The notes below the pieces were generated by a model that worked only from the letters and a program-made list of their open reading frames with translations, was not told the DNA's origin and made no database searches. Below, piece by piece: positions 10,626-21,990 of a stretch of DNA of 64,000 nt. The DNA is taken from NCBI RefSeq assembly GCF_014898815.1, contig NW_026515546.1, positions 1,412,501 to 1,476,500 of the forward strand. Direction: 5' to 3'. The DNA is from Panonychus citri. Lineage: Eukaryota > Arthropoda > Arachnida > Trombidiformes > Tetranychidae. The translations under genes were made by a program, and so were the position numbers. Numbering within the stretch: position 1 is the first letter of the stretch; each line of letters starts with the position of its first letter.

Positions 10626-10754
10626 TATAAATATAAAACCAGAGAAAGAGAATGAATTATCCTCAGTTTCCAATTATCCCTTTACCAGAGAAGTTCCAGT
10701 CTCAGTGAAGAGACTGATCTCTCTCTCTCTCTCTCTTTACCTTCTACCAATAAA
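10626..10754 (+). promoter_or_regulatory. TATA + Inr + DPE core promoter closely followed by a polyA signal (LTR-like)
   Basis: TATAAAA at 10632-10638 (overlapping TATAAATA at 10626) is followed 33 bp later by TCAGTT at 10663-10668, an arthropod initiator with A+1 at 10665. AGTTC at 10692-10696 then fits the downstream promoter element RGWYV at +28 to +32. A (CT)n run and AATAAA (about 10749) come within 90 bp of the start. Promoter and polyA signal this close together are typical of an LTR's U3-R-U5. No TG...CA ends or partner LTR were found, so this may be a solo LTR or an ordinary gene promoter. Confidence 0.45.
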
Positions 10755-10759
10755 CAAAA

Positions 10760-11999
10760 TCCAATTGTAATAATTGTAATTGTTCTTAATTAACCGAGTG
10801 AATTAAACACCTTGAGTAAAATAGTAAATCATAATTTATCGTTCACCTGATTGTTTCACGAGCTGAATTCTCAACATGATGTAACCTTCAATCAAACAAA
10901 TCTCAACTAGATAAAAAATTTGATCATCTATTTGAAAACAAGACGATTTGTGTGTCTTATGTTATGTTATGTGAGTTAAATATAATTTATTAATTCTATT
11001 AATATTTAAATTAATTGTATCGAGCGAACAACTTTGCTCAAATTTTTACATGAATCTACCATTGAGATTATGAAACATATCCCAATCTTATATACATCGA
11101 TATACAAAATCATCACTACCAATAGTTTATAGACCTGAGTAACGATGTGCAATTTAAGTATCTCACGTTCATTTAAATAATCTTTTCATATATTTCGATA
11201 CTAAATTACAAATGTAATATAAGTTTGTCACAAAGATTACCAGAAAGACGTTAAATGCGTTTCAAATAATTACAAATAATCTCTTATCCTCTTTCTCTTA
11301 TTTTCTATTTCTTCCTTATGTCACAATAACTTTGACCAGGTGGATCTCTCTCTCCCTTCTTCATCGCTCTCTCGTCCTTATCTTCATCCGCCATTTTTTG
11401 GAAAAAGGTCAGTTGGTGTCCTTCAATGTTCTGAGTTTAAAATTTATATGTCACTATTTATACGTTTTATTCTTGTTGTTTTGTTATCGTTTATTAATTA
11501 AATATTCATTGATTATTTGATAAGTTAATATAAATATATAACGGAAATATTTATGGTGGTGACCCTTAGGTTACGTGATTGTGTCTGAACTGCCAGCTGA
11601 TGGTTATTGTGACAATTTAATGATAAATTTCTTTCTTTTCTTTAATCTATTCCCTTTGATAATAGTTTAAAATATTGTACTTCCTATACCTTTTTAAAAT
11701 ATCATACTAATTGTAATAATTAAATAAATTAAAAACTACAAAGGACCGTAAAGAGACTGGGGACTCGAGAAAAACATTTAAAAAAAAAACGAACTGTGTT
11801 GGCCATTAATGTAAGTTTTGATTATTATTCTTCTAAATTAACCATTACATTTTTTTTCTAGTTGATTAATCGACTAATTAAAAAGAAGCCACGTAAACCA
11901 CAGGCTTATATAAATTGAAAATATCATAACAAAGGAATGAAATCGTTTCTTTGTTGAGAACTGTTAACATTTAATTTAACATAAACATTTCTTTTCCAG
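10760..11999. other. No gene seen
   Basis: AT-rich sequence with short pyrimidine runs. No frame with convincing composition. A pyrimidine-rich tract ending CTTTTCCAG at 11990-11999 forms a splice acceptor in front of the next entry. Confidence 0.4.
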
Positions 12000-12140
12000 G
12001 AAAAGAATGGAGATAAACATCATGGAGATGATGAGGATGGAGATGAAGAAGATAATGAAGTTAATGATGAAGAATTACTAATCCATGTAATTAGTTGCGC
12101 TTGGGAATTATCCCAATCAAGTTTAAATTTAATAAAATAG
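12000..12140 (+). CDS. Candidate 3' terminal coding exon, acidic
   Basis: A strong acceptor (CTTTTCCAG) precedes an open frame of 46 codons ending in TAG at 12138. It begins EKNGDKHHGDDEDGDEED and ends with a hydrophobic stretch (LLIHVISCAWELSQS). The acceptor, the open acidic frame and the stop fit a terminal exon, but I could not identify upstream exons with confidence. The core promoter at 10.63 kb is one possible start. Family unknown; chance remains possible because acidic (GAT/GAA) runs arise from simple repeats. Confidence 0.25.
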   Translation, partial: EKNGDKHHGDDEDGDEEDNEVNDEELLIHVISCAWELSQSSLNLIK

Positions 12141-13990
12141 TTAATTGTGCAACAAATGGTCCGTCGAGCCGGATTAGAATTCATTCTCATCAATTCATAA
12201 TAATTATAATTGTTTCAGTCCAACTTCATTGTACTTTATTTAATCATCTCTGAGTGTCAAATAAATCGTTCAACCGATTGCAGGATAAAGTGATCAATTG
12301 AAATAATTACTTTCGTCCATTTATCATCATCTCAAATTACAAAGTTGAAACATTGAATTACCCAACAAATAAATAAAATTAATTTGAATATTTCATATCA
12401 TTAACTTTATATAAACTGATTAATCAACAACAAATTACGAACCATTTGAATTATATGATTAACTTCAATTCAACGAGATTAATTTCTCATCAAGCTTGTT
12501 TACCTATTTGAAATAAGTTAAACTAATTAAGTGATCTTTTCCAAAGGAATTAATATCGAACCTAATAAATGATTTCATAAATTGAATACAATCATTACTC
12601 TGTTACAAGTTTCAACAATAAATTAACTATTATGACATTATCACCATCATTAAGATAATCAATCGAATTTCACAAATATTAAACTGTTATCACCACATCA
12701 TTGACAACCGAATCATCATCATATCTTATTGGAAAACTATTGGAATCGTCTGTCTCACCTAACCTTTAGGCTTTCTGCAGGTTTATTATACTTTTCAAAA
12801 GTAAGCAAAAATACTTGCATTAAACGACCTGAAATCAGTTTGATTATTCTCTCAAATTTTGGTGCAATACCAAACAAAAAGAAAGAAACTTGAAAAATGG
12901 TTAAGTGCTTATGGTTGGACCCATGAATGCATATAAGTGAATTGGAAAACACTGTAATTTAATCTAGAATGTGTTACGTTTTTAATTAGTCACAAACCTG
13001 CAGAAAAGACGAGTATCAGCTCCATCGATGGAGCAACATTCACGCAAATTTACCAGATACATTGAGAAGGTAAACAGTTCTCGACCTCTCTCTCTCTCGA
13101 TATTTGACCAAAAATTTGATATTCAATTTTACTTACCAAGTTATGAATTTATTTTAGATGATGATGGTCGGTAAATAAGAATCTGCTAAGTTGTTGTATT
13201 TTGTTAACTAATGATGGAGGTGTCGGATGGAGATGCACAAACAAACAATATTCAAAACAAGTTATAAATTACAATGACGTATTAAACTTAGGTTTGAAAA
13301 GAATAAGAACTTTCAGAAAATATTATTTTTCATCAACCCAAACGCATGAGATGCTACATGAAAACTAAACTTGAGAGATTTGTATTTTCAATAATACAAA
13401 AAATTTCTATGATAAGATTTAACTTTGATCACCTCAACAATTATTTAATTAATTATGAATTGATATACTTAACCTTTTAAACAATTAAGATTATTAGATA
13501 GCTGATAGATAGCTTTGTTGCGAACAAAAGAATGATTCTCTGATGATTATTAGATAGCTGAAAACAATGACAATTATTATTTCATTTGTTACGAATTGTT
13601 CTAATTTCTATTGTAAACAATAGAGATCAGTAGATTATTAAGAACAATAGAATAGTTGCATTATACGCTTCATCAGAAAATTCTTATCGTTTTTGCTCTT
13701 TCGTCATTGAGGATATGATTGTATATGCTCTATTTGAAACTGGTCAGTCAATAGAGATCACCTGTCAGTCACAGTTTTTATTTTTAAGATTATGAGATAT
13801 CACAGATTAAACCTGAAGTATTTTAATTATCTAATTATTATCAATGATTGTCACATACGAAATTATCGAAAGAGAGTAAATTGTTATCCCCTCATGATTA
13901 GGGTTTGAAGCATAATAGATAAATTAACTATAAAACTGAATAGTTTTCTCGTTAGGGAGTTATATTCACTCTGAAACTTAGTTCGTTCAT
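12141..13990. other. No clear gene; one possible mini-exon at 13004-13069
   Basis: AT-rich DNA. At 13004-13069 a stretch bounded by CTGCAG and GTAAAC encodes RRVSAPSMEQHSRKFTRYIE, a basic segment that looks like an internal exon of phase 0. No partner exons were found. Nothing else was supported. Confidence 0.2.
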
Positions 13991-14071
13991 TTTTTGGTGT
14001 CTAGTTCTTTATACATATTTTTGCTACTTATTTTGTTTTGTCTTGTCTTGTTCTTTTTTTCTTACATTAAC

Positions 14072-14191
14072 ATGAGTTATCCATTGGAAGATCCACAAAT
14101 GAGAGTTGTTGTCCGAAAGAACCCATTTGAGAGGGTTGTAAAATATGTATATGCTGGTGGTTTGATTGAGAAACATTTTTCATCAACATAA
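14072..14191 (+). pseudogene. Short fragment, possibly the end of an ionotropic-receptor ligand-binding domain
   Basis: From ATG at 14072 the frame runs 39 codons: MSYPLEDPQMRVVVRKNPFE, then a segment ending YAGGLIEKHF. The pattern of a polar-NPF segment, hydrophobic helix, and GLIEK plus aromatic resembles the last part of the S2 lobe in ionotropic receptors, where an 'AGLIxKW'-like helix precedes the final membrane span. The stop follows at once and no membrane span is present, so it would be a fragment. This is a motif-level guess only. Confidence 0.2.
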
Positions 14192-14782
14192 AAGGACATG
14201 ATTTTCATCAACGAGTTTGACTGAAGTCAAACAAAATTGAGAAAAATTCAAAGTTTTCACGTGTACACACACGAGCTGTATTGAGTTTGCCGACGTTGGA
14301 TTGTGCTAATAAACCTCGATTCCACCATCCATACCCTGGGATACACGATTGTTCAACAAGCCAACAGGTGAATGTCTAGAAAATCAATGACTGTTGTTCA
14401 CTGCCAGGGTCTCGCACCATAAAGTTACGAAGCGGAGTCGTTACCAAGAAGAGCAAAGACTATTGCCAGTAATTTTATCCGGCATTATGCAAAACATTAA
14501 GATTGAATGTTTTTGATTAAATAAATGAATTTCCAATAAGATTAGTTTTGACATCATTCCATTTGTTGACTTTATTCGGAAATTTTCAGCTAAGAAAATG
14601 AGACTAAAACATCTATACACCTGTATAGATTTTACCTATTGAAAGACGAACCTCATGTGAAGTCGAGTCTCTTTCAAATGGTAAATTTCATTTGGTTAAT
14701 AAAATTTAGTCAATGTGAACTTATTCATCAAAATCTTTATTTGTTTCAAGTTTTTTTGTTACACGTTTGAACTTCTAATTAG
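14192..14782. other. No gene seen
   Basis: Slightly less AT-rich than its surroundings at 14260-14480, with CCCTGGGATA and a facing CCAGGG about 80 bp later, but no frame, terminal repeat or RNA fold that I could support. Confidence 0.3.
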
Positions 14783-15120
14783 TCACAGGTTCGTTTTTTG
14801 GGCATGAAATTCCAATTTTCGGAATTTTTTTATGAGCCTAGTGTGGTTGTCAAAAGATACACTTCCGTCAGAATGTTTTGCTTCTTGTTCAGAGATACTC
14901 GAATCATCAAAGGCAGAACAATAATACAATGTGGCTGACAACCTAGAGCCATGACTTCCCGGCATCGAATAGCGTCACCCTGCCAGTTGAACAACTCAGG
15001 ACATATTCCACACTCGTAAAGCTCGTGCTCTTTTAAATGTATTCCAAATCCTTGTAACTATAACCCAATCACAAATAACATTCGTATTCCCAATTATCAG
15101 GATTATTGACAGAAGGTAAA
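14783..15120 (-). pseudogene. Broken C2H2-type zinc-finger fragment
   Basis: On the minus strand, HLKEHELYECGICPELFNW is encoded near 15030-14975: the H-x3-H end of one finger followed by the C-x2-C start of the next. Upstream, another finger-like start (WEYECYL) runs into a stop and lies in a different frame. The reading continues downstream without further fingers. This is a decayed relative of the plus-strand fingers at 15.5-16.9 kb, in opposite orientation. Confidence 0.45.
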
Positions 15121-15501
15121 ACTAAATGGGATGCTTTTGCGCTCAACAAACAATACAAATAATGTTTTGCTGAGCGCCTTTGTACCATTTTCCATTCGGT
15201 AAGTAAAACTTCCATGCTAACTAGTGACAATGATAGAATGAAAACTTACTAAGGATGAGATACTATGATTTTATTCAATTACTGGTCTCTATTTCTATGT
15301 TCAATTTATACATGTAAAAAGTGTTGTATCAGCCCTAAAATGAACCAGATTAACTGAATATTTCTTTCTAATCTATTCTGATTGTGCATTCTGAAATTAT
15401 CACAACAGAATATCGTATATAATCGCTAAAAGCTTATAAAGTAAATTTAACTGTGTCTTTTACTGGTTGATCCATTGAATTGATTTGAATTTTTTCAGTC
15501 T

Positions 15502-16206
15502 GTCTGTGTTTATTCAATATGGTTCATCGCGTTGCAAAAGCTCATCTTCTAGATCTAATGAAATAGATCAATTAACAGAACCAAGTAAAAATATTTCAAT
15601 TTGGGCTCACGAAAATATTACTTTCTATCAGTGTAGTTTATGTTACTGTTATGGTTCCATTTCTTATGTTGATTTAGTTGAGCACGTGAAGGCTCATAGT
15701 TTAACTAATCTAACTTGTTTGGGAGACAGCAGTTCGGAAAGTGAGCCTGGTGAAACAAGAATCAAACGGAAAAACAGTTAATGCAGTTTCCAAATCTGAG
15801 AATTGGATGTATCCCATGATCCTTTAACTAGTGAAAAGAATGAGCTAACAGAGCAATCAACTGAAAACAACACGCAGCATTACAGTGATTCTGGACCAAT
15901 CGAACACCTTCATATAGCAACAAAATGAGGAAAAGTGTAATTGTTTCTCCTGCAAAAAAAATATTTGCTCAAAACTCAGGTATTGTCGGTGATGAATGTA
16001 GCTCAACTTTCATTGATCATAAAAACGAATATCATTCTAGATTTGATCGGTTGGACGAAGGCGAATTTAAAAGAATTTTGAATTCAAATCCCGTTTATAA
16101 AGCTTGGGCAAGTTTGCAAACAGGCGATCTCGTATGCCAGTTTTGTCAAAGACAATATAATATAACGACAGACCTCAGGAAACATTACATGCAAACCATG
16201 GATTGA
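15502..16206 (+). pseudogene. Broken C2H2 zinc-finger gene
   Basis: After an acceptor-like TTTTTTCAG at about 15501, an open segment to 15781 is Ser-rich (CKSSSSRSNEIDQLTEPSK) and then has one finger, FYQCSLCY...LVEHVKAHS (C-x2-C, then H-x3-H). After a stop the frame changes and encodes an acidic, Ser/Asn-rich linker (ELDVSHDPLTSEKNELTEQ). A third segment (15925-16206) ends with VCQFCQRQYNITTDLRKHY, the start of another finger whose last His is replaced (QTMD). Three frames in 700 bp mean a degraded gene, unless several small indels are consensus errors. Confidence 0.5.
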
Positions 16207-16531
16207 CAAGAAAATGTTCATGTCATATAAAGATAAACGCTATCAATTCCAAAATTTCCTTAATTTTATCTTCAATTCTGTGATTGACTCGGACAACACA
16301 TATGTATTGAGAAATGTTTGTTGAACCATGCAAAGAATAGATTTTATAAATAAATTTATTTTTGAACTTGAAAATTACACCCATCACTCATTTACGCAAT
16401 TTGAGAGTTGTTAAGTTAGAAGTTTGCGTCTCCACTATGGACAGATAGGGCTGTTCTTGTCGAAAAATATAAATAGTTGAAAGAGGCTCTATACACTAGC
16501 TTTATTTTCTGTTTTTTCAAATACACAATCA

Positions 16532-16945
16532 ATGATCATGTTTTCTTTATGCATTGAATCTTACAACAAAAGATGTACAAATGGTTCAGAATTCCGTTCA
16601 TCTGAAGAATATTTAACATATGGGAATATATTCGATGACAGTTGTTTTCTTGAGTTTTACGATCCATGTCCAGAATACGAATGTTTACTTTGTGATGATT
16701 GTCTTTGTTTTGAGGTGTCAGACATTCATGATCATCTGAAGACTGTTCATCGTCTTCCATACCGAGCTTGTGGCTGTATTTACGGAACAAAGACGTGCAA
16801 CTGCATCTTACCAAACACAACAAGTGAAACTGTGTCTCTCATAGAAAAACACACAAACACACAGAGAGAGAGAGAGATGGAGATCAGCACGAGAATATCA
16901 ACAAAACCTCAATGTATAAACTCTTTCGGTCCACTAACAACGTAA
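16532..16945 (+). CDS. C2H2-like zinc-finger protein, 137 aa, unknown role
   Basis: From ATG at 16532 the frame is open for 137 codons. The central part reads YECLLCDDCLCFEVSDIHDH and then LKTVHRLPY: C-x2-C followed by H-x4-H, a C2H2-type finger. A Cys-rich tail (ACGCIYGTKTCNC) follows, and then low-complexity sequence over a GA microsatellite (REREME). It resembles the fingers at 15.0-16.2 kb, so the cluster looks like repeated copies of one family. The C-terminus is encoded by the microsatellite and may not be native. It could be a separate small gene, or the last exon of the broken gene upstream. Confidence 0.4.
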   Translation: MIMFSLCIESYNKRCTNGSEFRSSEEYLTYGNIFDDSCFLEFYDPCPEYECLLCDDCLCFEVSDIHDHLKTVHRLPYRACGCIYGTKTCNCILPNTTSETVSLIEKHTNTQREREMEISTRISTKPQCINSFGPLTT

Positions 16946-17241
16946 ATCATTGAATGACAAGCATTACAAAACCGCTGAAAAACAGATTGACAAGACTCAA
17001 GAGTGACAGCATGCTATTGAAGACCGAGAACTCGATCAGTGAAAGCCAAGAATCACAACAATATTCATTATTTTATGTATGATCAAAATAAATGGAAATA
17101 AAATTCATAATTTTACTATAAAATTCTCATAACAACATAAGCTTGAAACTTTACTGTTCAATGGCTGAGCTAAAAATGTTACGATAGGTTTTACGATAGT
17201 TGTTCAACTCAAGCCATTTCTTGATAATTTTATTCAATATC
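16946..17241. other. No gene seen
   Basis: AT-rich spacer between the zinc-finger frame and the 3' end of the RING gene. AATAAA-type sites occur on both strands (for example about 17087). Confidence 0.3.
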
Positions 17242-18117
17242 TTAACGTTTAGTACATTTATTATTATTAATGTTTTTGATTTGCACGATTGGTAAACCAA
17301 TATTGAGAGTTACTTGTTTTGTGGTTAACATTAACAGTTCACGACCAGTTTGATCATTAATAACGAGTCTGTAATATCCTGTAAGTGTTTGTTTGCAAAC
17401 AACACAACAGCAGTTAACAGTTTGTGATATACTCGCATGAATAACAAATCCTGTGACCACAATTAGAATACAATAGATCAGTTTTAAAATAGTAATGGCA
17501 GCACATAGGACAACAAGCGTATTCATGTTTCTTGATTTCAATGTCGATTTTCAGTATACGTTCTTTCTTTGCCATCGCAATTGACTGAAGTTCCCACGCT
17601 GATTCATGAAGCACCTTGATACGTCTCTTGTAGTTTTGAGAGCGTTTCGTATAATTGGCCTTCCAAACAAACGTTTAGCATCACTCGCATCTTTTTCATT
17701 CTGCGTATCAATCGCAGTGAGCAGGTCAGCAGCTTATTTTGTTAGAGACGTAAGTCCGCACTCTTTCATTGCATGTAAACGCTGTTCCTGTAGTTCGGAT
17801 AATTTTCCATCTAGCACGAGAGGATGTATATTTTCCATCCGCTTTGCCTTGTCAAGAATATCTTTATCAATGAACTCCAATTGATACGGGTGACTTTTCA
17901 TGATGAGGAATCTGAAATCAGTTTCTAAATCATCTTTAACCATTGGATCAACTGCACAGAATTCGTCTAGAGAAGAACGAATTCGTTGATAATAACGCGA
18001 ATAGGAACTGGAACCTTCATCGATTTTTATTTTTAAACCTTGGATAACATCATCAGGAGAAATCGTTGAAATATCATACTCAATTGGACCTGGTACACGT
18101 AAATTGTCAATAGACAT
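17242..18117 (-). pseudogene. RING-finger (C3HC4) protein gene with coiled coil, frame broken
   Basis: ATG at 18117 begins MSIDNLRVPGPIEYDISTIS. A charged helical region follows, then a TAA at 17734. The same frame continues sensibly (AADLLTAIDTQNEKDASDAK) to about 17630. There the reading moves to the frame KVLHESAWELQSIAMAKKER, which leads into the RING: CCPMCC, then NCGHRICYSC. A second change at about 17410 brings in the last pair, NCCCVCKQT, and a C-terminal tail to 17242. All eight zinc ligands of a C3HC4 RING are thus present across three frames. The gene is either a recent pseudogene or carries consensus errors. As a protein it would be a RING-type E3 ligase; partner unknown. Confidence 0.6.
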
Positions 18118-19774
18118 GAAATTGTTGACATCATATTTGCCATCTCTTTGTCTGTTGGAACTGATTGAGTCATTGTAACGTCTTCAAAAGAAACAAATAA
18201 GAAATAATATTTTCTTCACTAAATGAAAATCAAAACAATCAATGGTAGAATGATTGGAGCGAACTCGCTTAAATATGCAGAAAATCGAAATATCGTTGGA
18301 TGAAAAGATGATAAGAGTTTTGAGAATCATCCCATATTTTATCTATTAGTCTAGTTAATGATGTTAATACAAAAAAACTAAATAATAGATATAGATTATC
18401 AATTGTATTAAAAACAATATAAATTGTAATCAATCAATTTGCACTGATTAATATCATTTAGGTATCAATTTTGTTATACTGAACAAGTCAACAACATACT
18501 TCATGTTTACTGTATGATAAGAAATGAATTTGATAAAATTTAATTTACTTTTGGCCATGAATCTCATATTGGAATGAGAAATGCCAAAATCTATATTATA
18601 CTGAACCCAACATGCTAAAAAATTATCTGAATGCACGTTTCATCAGTCTGTGATCATATGCACTAGCTGCTCAATACTATTATGTTACTTGTCATACCAA
18701 GTAAATAAGCAACCTAAAACCCATGCATATAACCTGATTGTGGTTAAACAGAAAACTTATTGATGATATTCATTACAAATTCAAGTTGTAAGGCAATATG
18801 CTTAATGGCCATAGATATATTTATTATGGATCATTATTAGGCCATTTGCTTAATTGAATGAAATCAGCATAGTTTTCACTTTTCCTTATCCCCAATTTCC
18901 CAATCTCCTGTTGACTAATATTGTTGTCTGTAATAATCGCCATTATTCACTTAAATTCACATGTTGTAACTAAACTAACAGTTAATTGTTGATGTGAAAG
19001 ATAGAATTGATACGGACAGTAAAGTTAATTGTTATTAAATTTAATGAATTCATTAACATCGAGTCACAAATAGACTTGAATTGAAATTTGAAATCTTCCA
19101 TCATGAGTTGTCAACAACTTCGAATGGTTACTAGTGATTCTAATGATAACAATCTTATCGGACTGTGTTAAGGTGCCTGTTTTTTCAGTGTGTAATTGAT
19201 TTTGAGACATTGGCCAATAGTCTTCCATTTATTCACAATGTACGGATTGCGAAAAGAATTGATCGAAATTTTTCTTTTACCGTCCTGCTTTGGTCACAAG
19301 TGATTCAGCTTTGGTCAGTTCTGTTTGTTTCACCATGAGTTTGGCAAGTAATGAATTGAATGACTTTCTTCTCCACAGTTGGAGCAGATTCTCTTCTTTC
19401 ACAGTGGCAATTAATACTACCATTGTAAGAACAGCAGAAAGGGCATTGTTCTAGATCTATAACGTTTGATATCTCATAAATTTTTGATCTTTCATTACCA
19501 TTAGCCAGTTATGGTAAGCAATAAAACCATGGAAGTTTGAAAAATCACTTGTGTTAATTTATCAGTTGTCTTATCCACACTAATGATTTTAAGTGATTGC
19601 CGATTTATCCTCGACGATTTCATCATATTGTAGTTTTCTTCCATTGACCTAATATCGTTTCTTAAAGGTAATAAACAAAGTGCGATGTCTCATTGCAAGT
19701 TGTAGACATGAACACTGAACCAATCAGATCGGCGCAAGATGTCGATCACGCTGTTCATTTTCCAATTTAAAATA
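18118..19774. other. No gene seen
   Basis: AT-rich, with scattered short frames of poor composition. No terminal repeats, RNA genes or tandem arrays were recognised. Confidence 0.4.
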
Positions 19775-19983
19775 CAGGGCAATTCAGCTGATTTGTTCTT
19801 TTGTTCAAAAAGTTCTTTTAATCACCTTCAAGTGCAGTCTTTCATGAATAACTTTTGACCTTGACCTTGAAATATGACAATTGAGTATCGGCCAAACTTC
19901 TATAGACGAAATACGGATCCTATCGGTCAAGTGCTTTTGAGTAATCGTGAAAAGAAAACCAACAAATTAGCTGAATCGCCCTG
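19775..19983. mobile_element. 209-bp mariner-type MITE
   Basis: CAGGGCAATTCAGCTGATTT at 19775 is matched in inverse orientation by the sequence ending CAGCTAATTTGTT's complement at 19961-19983. The 23-bp termini differ at only two positions (CAGGGC[A/G]ATTCAGCT[G/A]ATTTGTT). The element is flanked on both sides by TA (19773-19774 and 19984-19985), the target duplication of Tc1/mariner elements. The 160-bp interior has no coding frame, so it would depend on a transposase elsewhere. Confidence 0.85.
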
Positions 19984-19988
19984 TATAA

Positions 19989-20511
19989 AACTCACAAAAT
20001 CAATGGGAAACTTTTGATGATTACAATTGTAATAAACTCAAATGAATATAAAGTATTAGTTATCTGTTATATAGCATGTTTACATGAGAGTTGATGCTTA
20101 ATTAGCAAATTGAAATAACAGATTTCATTGAAAAATGTTTACATCTTACTTTTATATGGTGGTAACCATCTAAGACCATTCGAACAATCCAAATTGATGG
20201 AGTTGTAGTCAAGTTTATTATTTTTAATTGATGATAATCTTAGGAAATTTGAATAATATAATCAAAGAATAGAAAGGAAAAAAGGGGATAGAAATGGTGA
20301 AAGGGATTAAAACAATACGAAAAAAGCACACCGTTTTAGTATAAAACGATCAAAACACAGCGCCACCAAAATGTATTGTTGACCACAAGAACTTAACTGT
20401 TTAATTATATATTTTTAATCACATTAAATTGATTAATTAAAGCAATATCAATTCAATATATAAACTCACAAAATCAAAGGAAACTTTTGATGATTACAAT
20501 TGTAATAAACT
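19989..20511 (+). repeat. Pair of about 50-bp direct repeats, 475 bp apart
   Basis: ACTCACAAAATCAATGGGAA at about 19989-20038 recurs as ACTCACAAAATCAAAGGAAA at about 20464-20511. Both continue with CTTTTGATGATTACAATTG and TAATAAACT. The left copy starts six bases after the MITE and the right copy ends 56 bases before the next terminal-repeat element. The 425 bp between them contain no gene. Confidence 0.75.
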
Positions 20512-20567
20512 TGAAAATAATATTCCATGTATAGAGTTGATTGCCAACCGGCTTAAAAAGCAGTTTA

Positions 20568-21671
20568 GATCTTAGTTAATGGTTGGAGGTGTGGCCAATG
20601 GTTAGTTTTCCCACTAATCTTATCAACTAATCGATTCAATTAATTAATTAACATGAGACCTTATGATGAAGACTATTTTTTTGTTAAAATGAGTTTCCAT
20701 GAGTTTGATTTTTCTAAATTAACTTTAGTTAATTTTGATTCAATGATTACATGTGACCGTGAAATATTACCTGGGTTTGAGTTTATAAACATGTTAAATT
20801 GATCAATGCCCTAAAGCCCATCGATGTGTCGACTCTAATTGTGACGGTGTAATGACTATTGAAAAAGAGATTCACTCAAATTGAAATACCGATACCACTG
20901 CAAGTGCAACTCAGTATAACTTAGCCCAATATACATGGTTTTCAAGTAGCCGGTTGGATGTGTTGATGTCGTTGAGGTTGATATTTTTGGACAACCAAAT
21001 GCTCAGTAAATTTTACCGCTAAAGCCCTTGGGCTAAATAAAATACTGTGCTTAATTCAGCGAGTTAAAGAGATATGTATTAATGTACTGACAACAAGGTA
21101 AAAATCGGTGGCGATGGTCATGAGGTCGAGGTGGACGAAACTAAGGTTTTCACAGAAAAGTCATCGTGGTCGTTTAACGTTTCAAAAGAGAAAAAGTCGT
21201 GGGTTATTGGGCATTGATCGTGAAGCAATCTTGTTTCGCTGAGCTGGCAGCCAACCGAGGATCTGAAACAATTGGAGCTAATAACGTGCTCACCAAAAAC
21301 TCGTCTATTGACGGACAAGTGGAGATCTTATTTGTGTCTCAATAATTGTGGTTATGTAGTGAACCAAGTTAATCACTCGAAAAGTTTTGTTGATCCAAAT
21401 GATCCAACCGTCAACACACAAAAATAGAGAAAACTGGCGCTCACTTAAGGCCTGCTTACCGAAAAGTGCACATGGAAAGGTCAAGTAGTTACATAGAAGA
21501 ATTTGTCTATCGGAAAACGTATTTACGAAAAATTTTGGTTCTAATTACTCAGATTGTACTACAAGATATCCTTCTTTCTATCCGGGTTGTTTCTTATATG
21601 AGTGAATTATCGATTAATTGATAAGATTAGTGTGCTAACCATTGGCCACACCTCAACCATTAACTAAGATC
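20568..21671. mobile_element. 1.1-kb non-autonomous DNA transposon with about 70-bp inverted termini and TTA target duplication
   Basis: The left end (20568-20637) begins GATCTTAGTTAATGGTTG and continues AGGTGTGGCCAATGGTTAG and CACTAATCTTATCAA. The right end (21606-21671) is its inverse complement with one single-base gap, one short gap and a few substitutions. TTA flanks both ends (20565-20567 and 21672-21674). A 3-bp TWA duplication is the hallmark of PIF/Harbinger elements, but the terminal bases are not the usual GGG-type, so class assignment is tentative. The interior has only a 66-aa minus-strand frame (21318-21118) of no known family and no recognisable transposase. Confidence 0.75.
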
Positions 21672-21990
21672 TTACCAAAATCTCAAGTAAGATGGCTTGT
21701 AATTCAATTCAATCATTCAGGTCACGTAAAAATACATTCATACCCTATGTCTTGGCTGTATTTTCTGTCATTAAATTGATATTTCAAGTTCCCTGGTTGT
21801 TGAATCACTTCAATGGTTATAAAGTTTCGCGTTCAAAGTTTGAGTTTGATTTGTCTTCATTTTTTGGTTTTCATTTAATTATTATTTACATAGATAAATT
21901 GTTGATTATTAAAAATGTCCAATGAGCCAATTTAGATCAATTGTAATTGTATATCCTTTTTATCTTCGTTTGTTCATTCTCATGTTCTGG
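21672..21990. other. No gene seen; 3' flank of the acidic membrane-protein gene
   Basis: Spacer between the transposon and the 3' end of the minus-strand gene that stops at 21991. A plus-strand frame at about 21692-21925 is hydrophobic and AT-driven and is not considered real. Confidence 0.4.
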
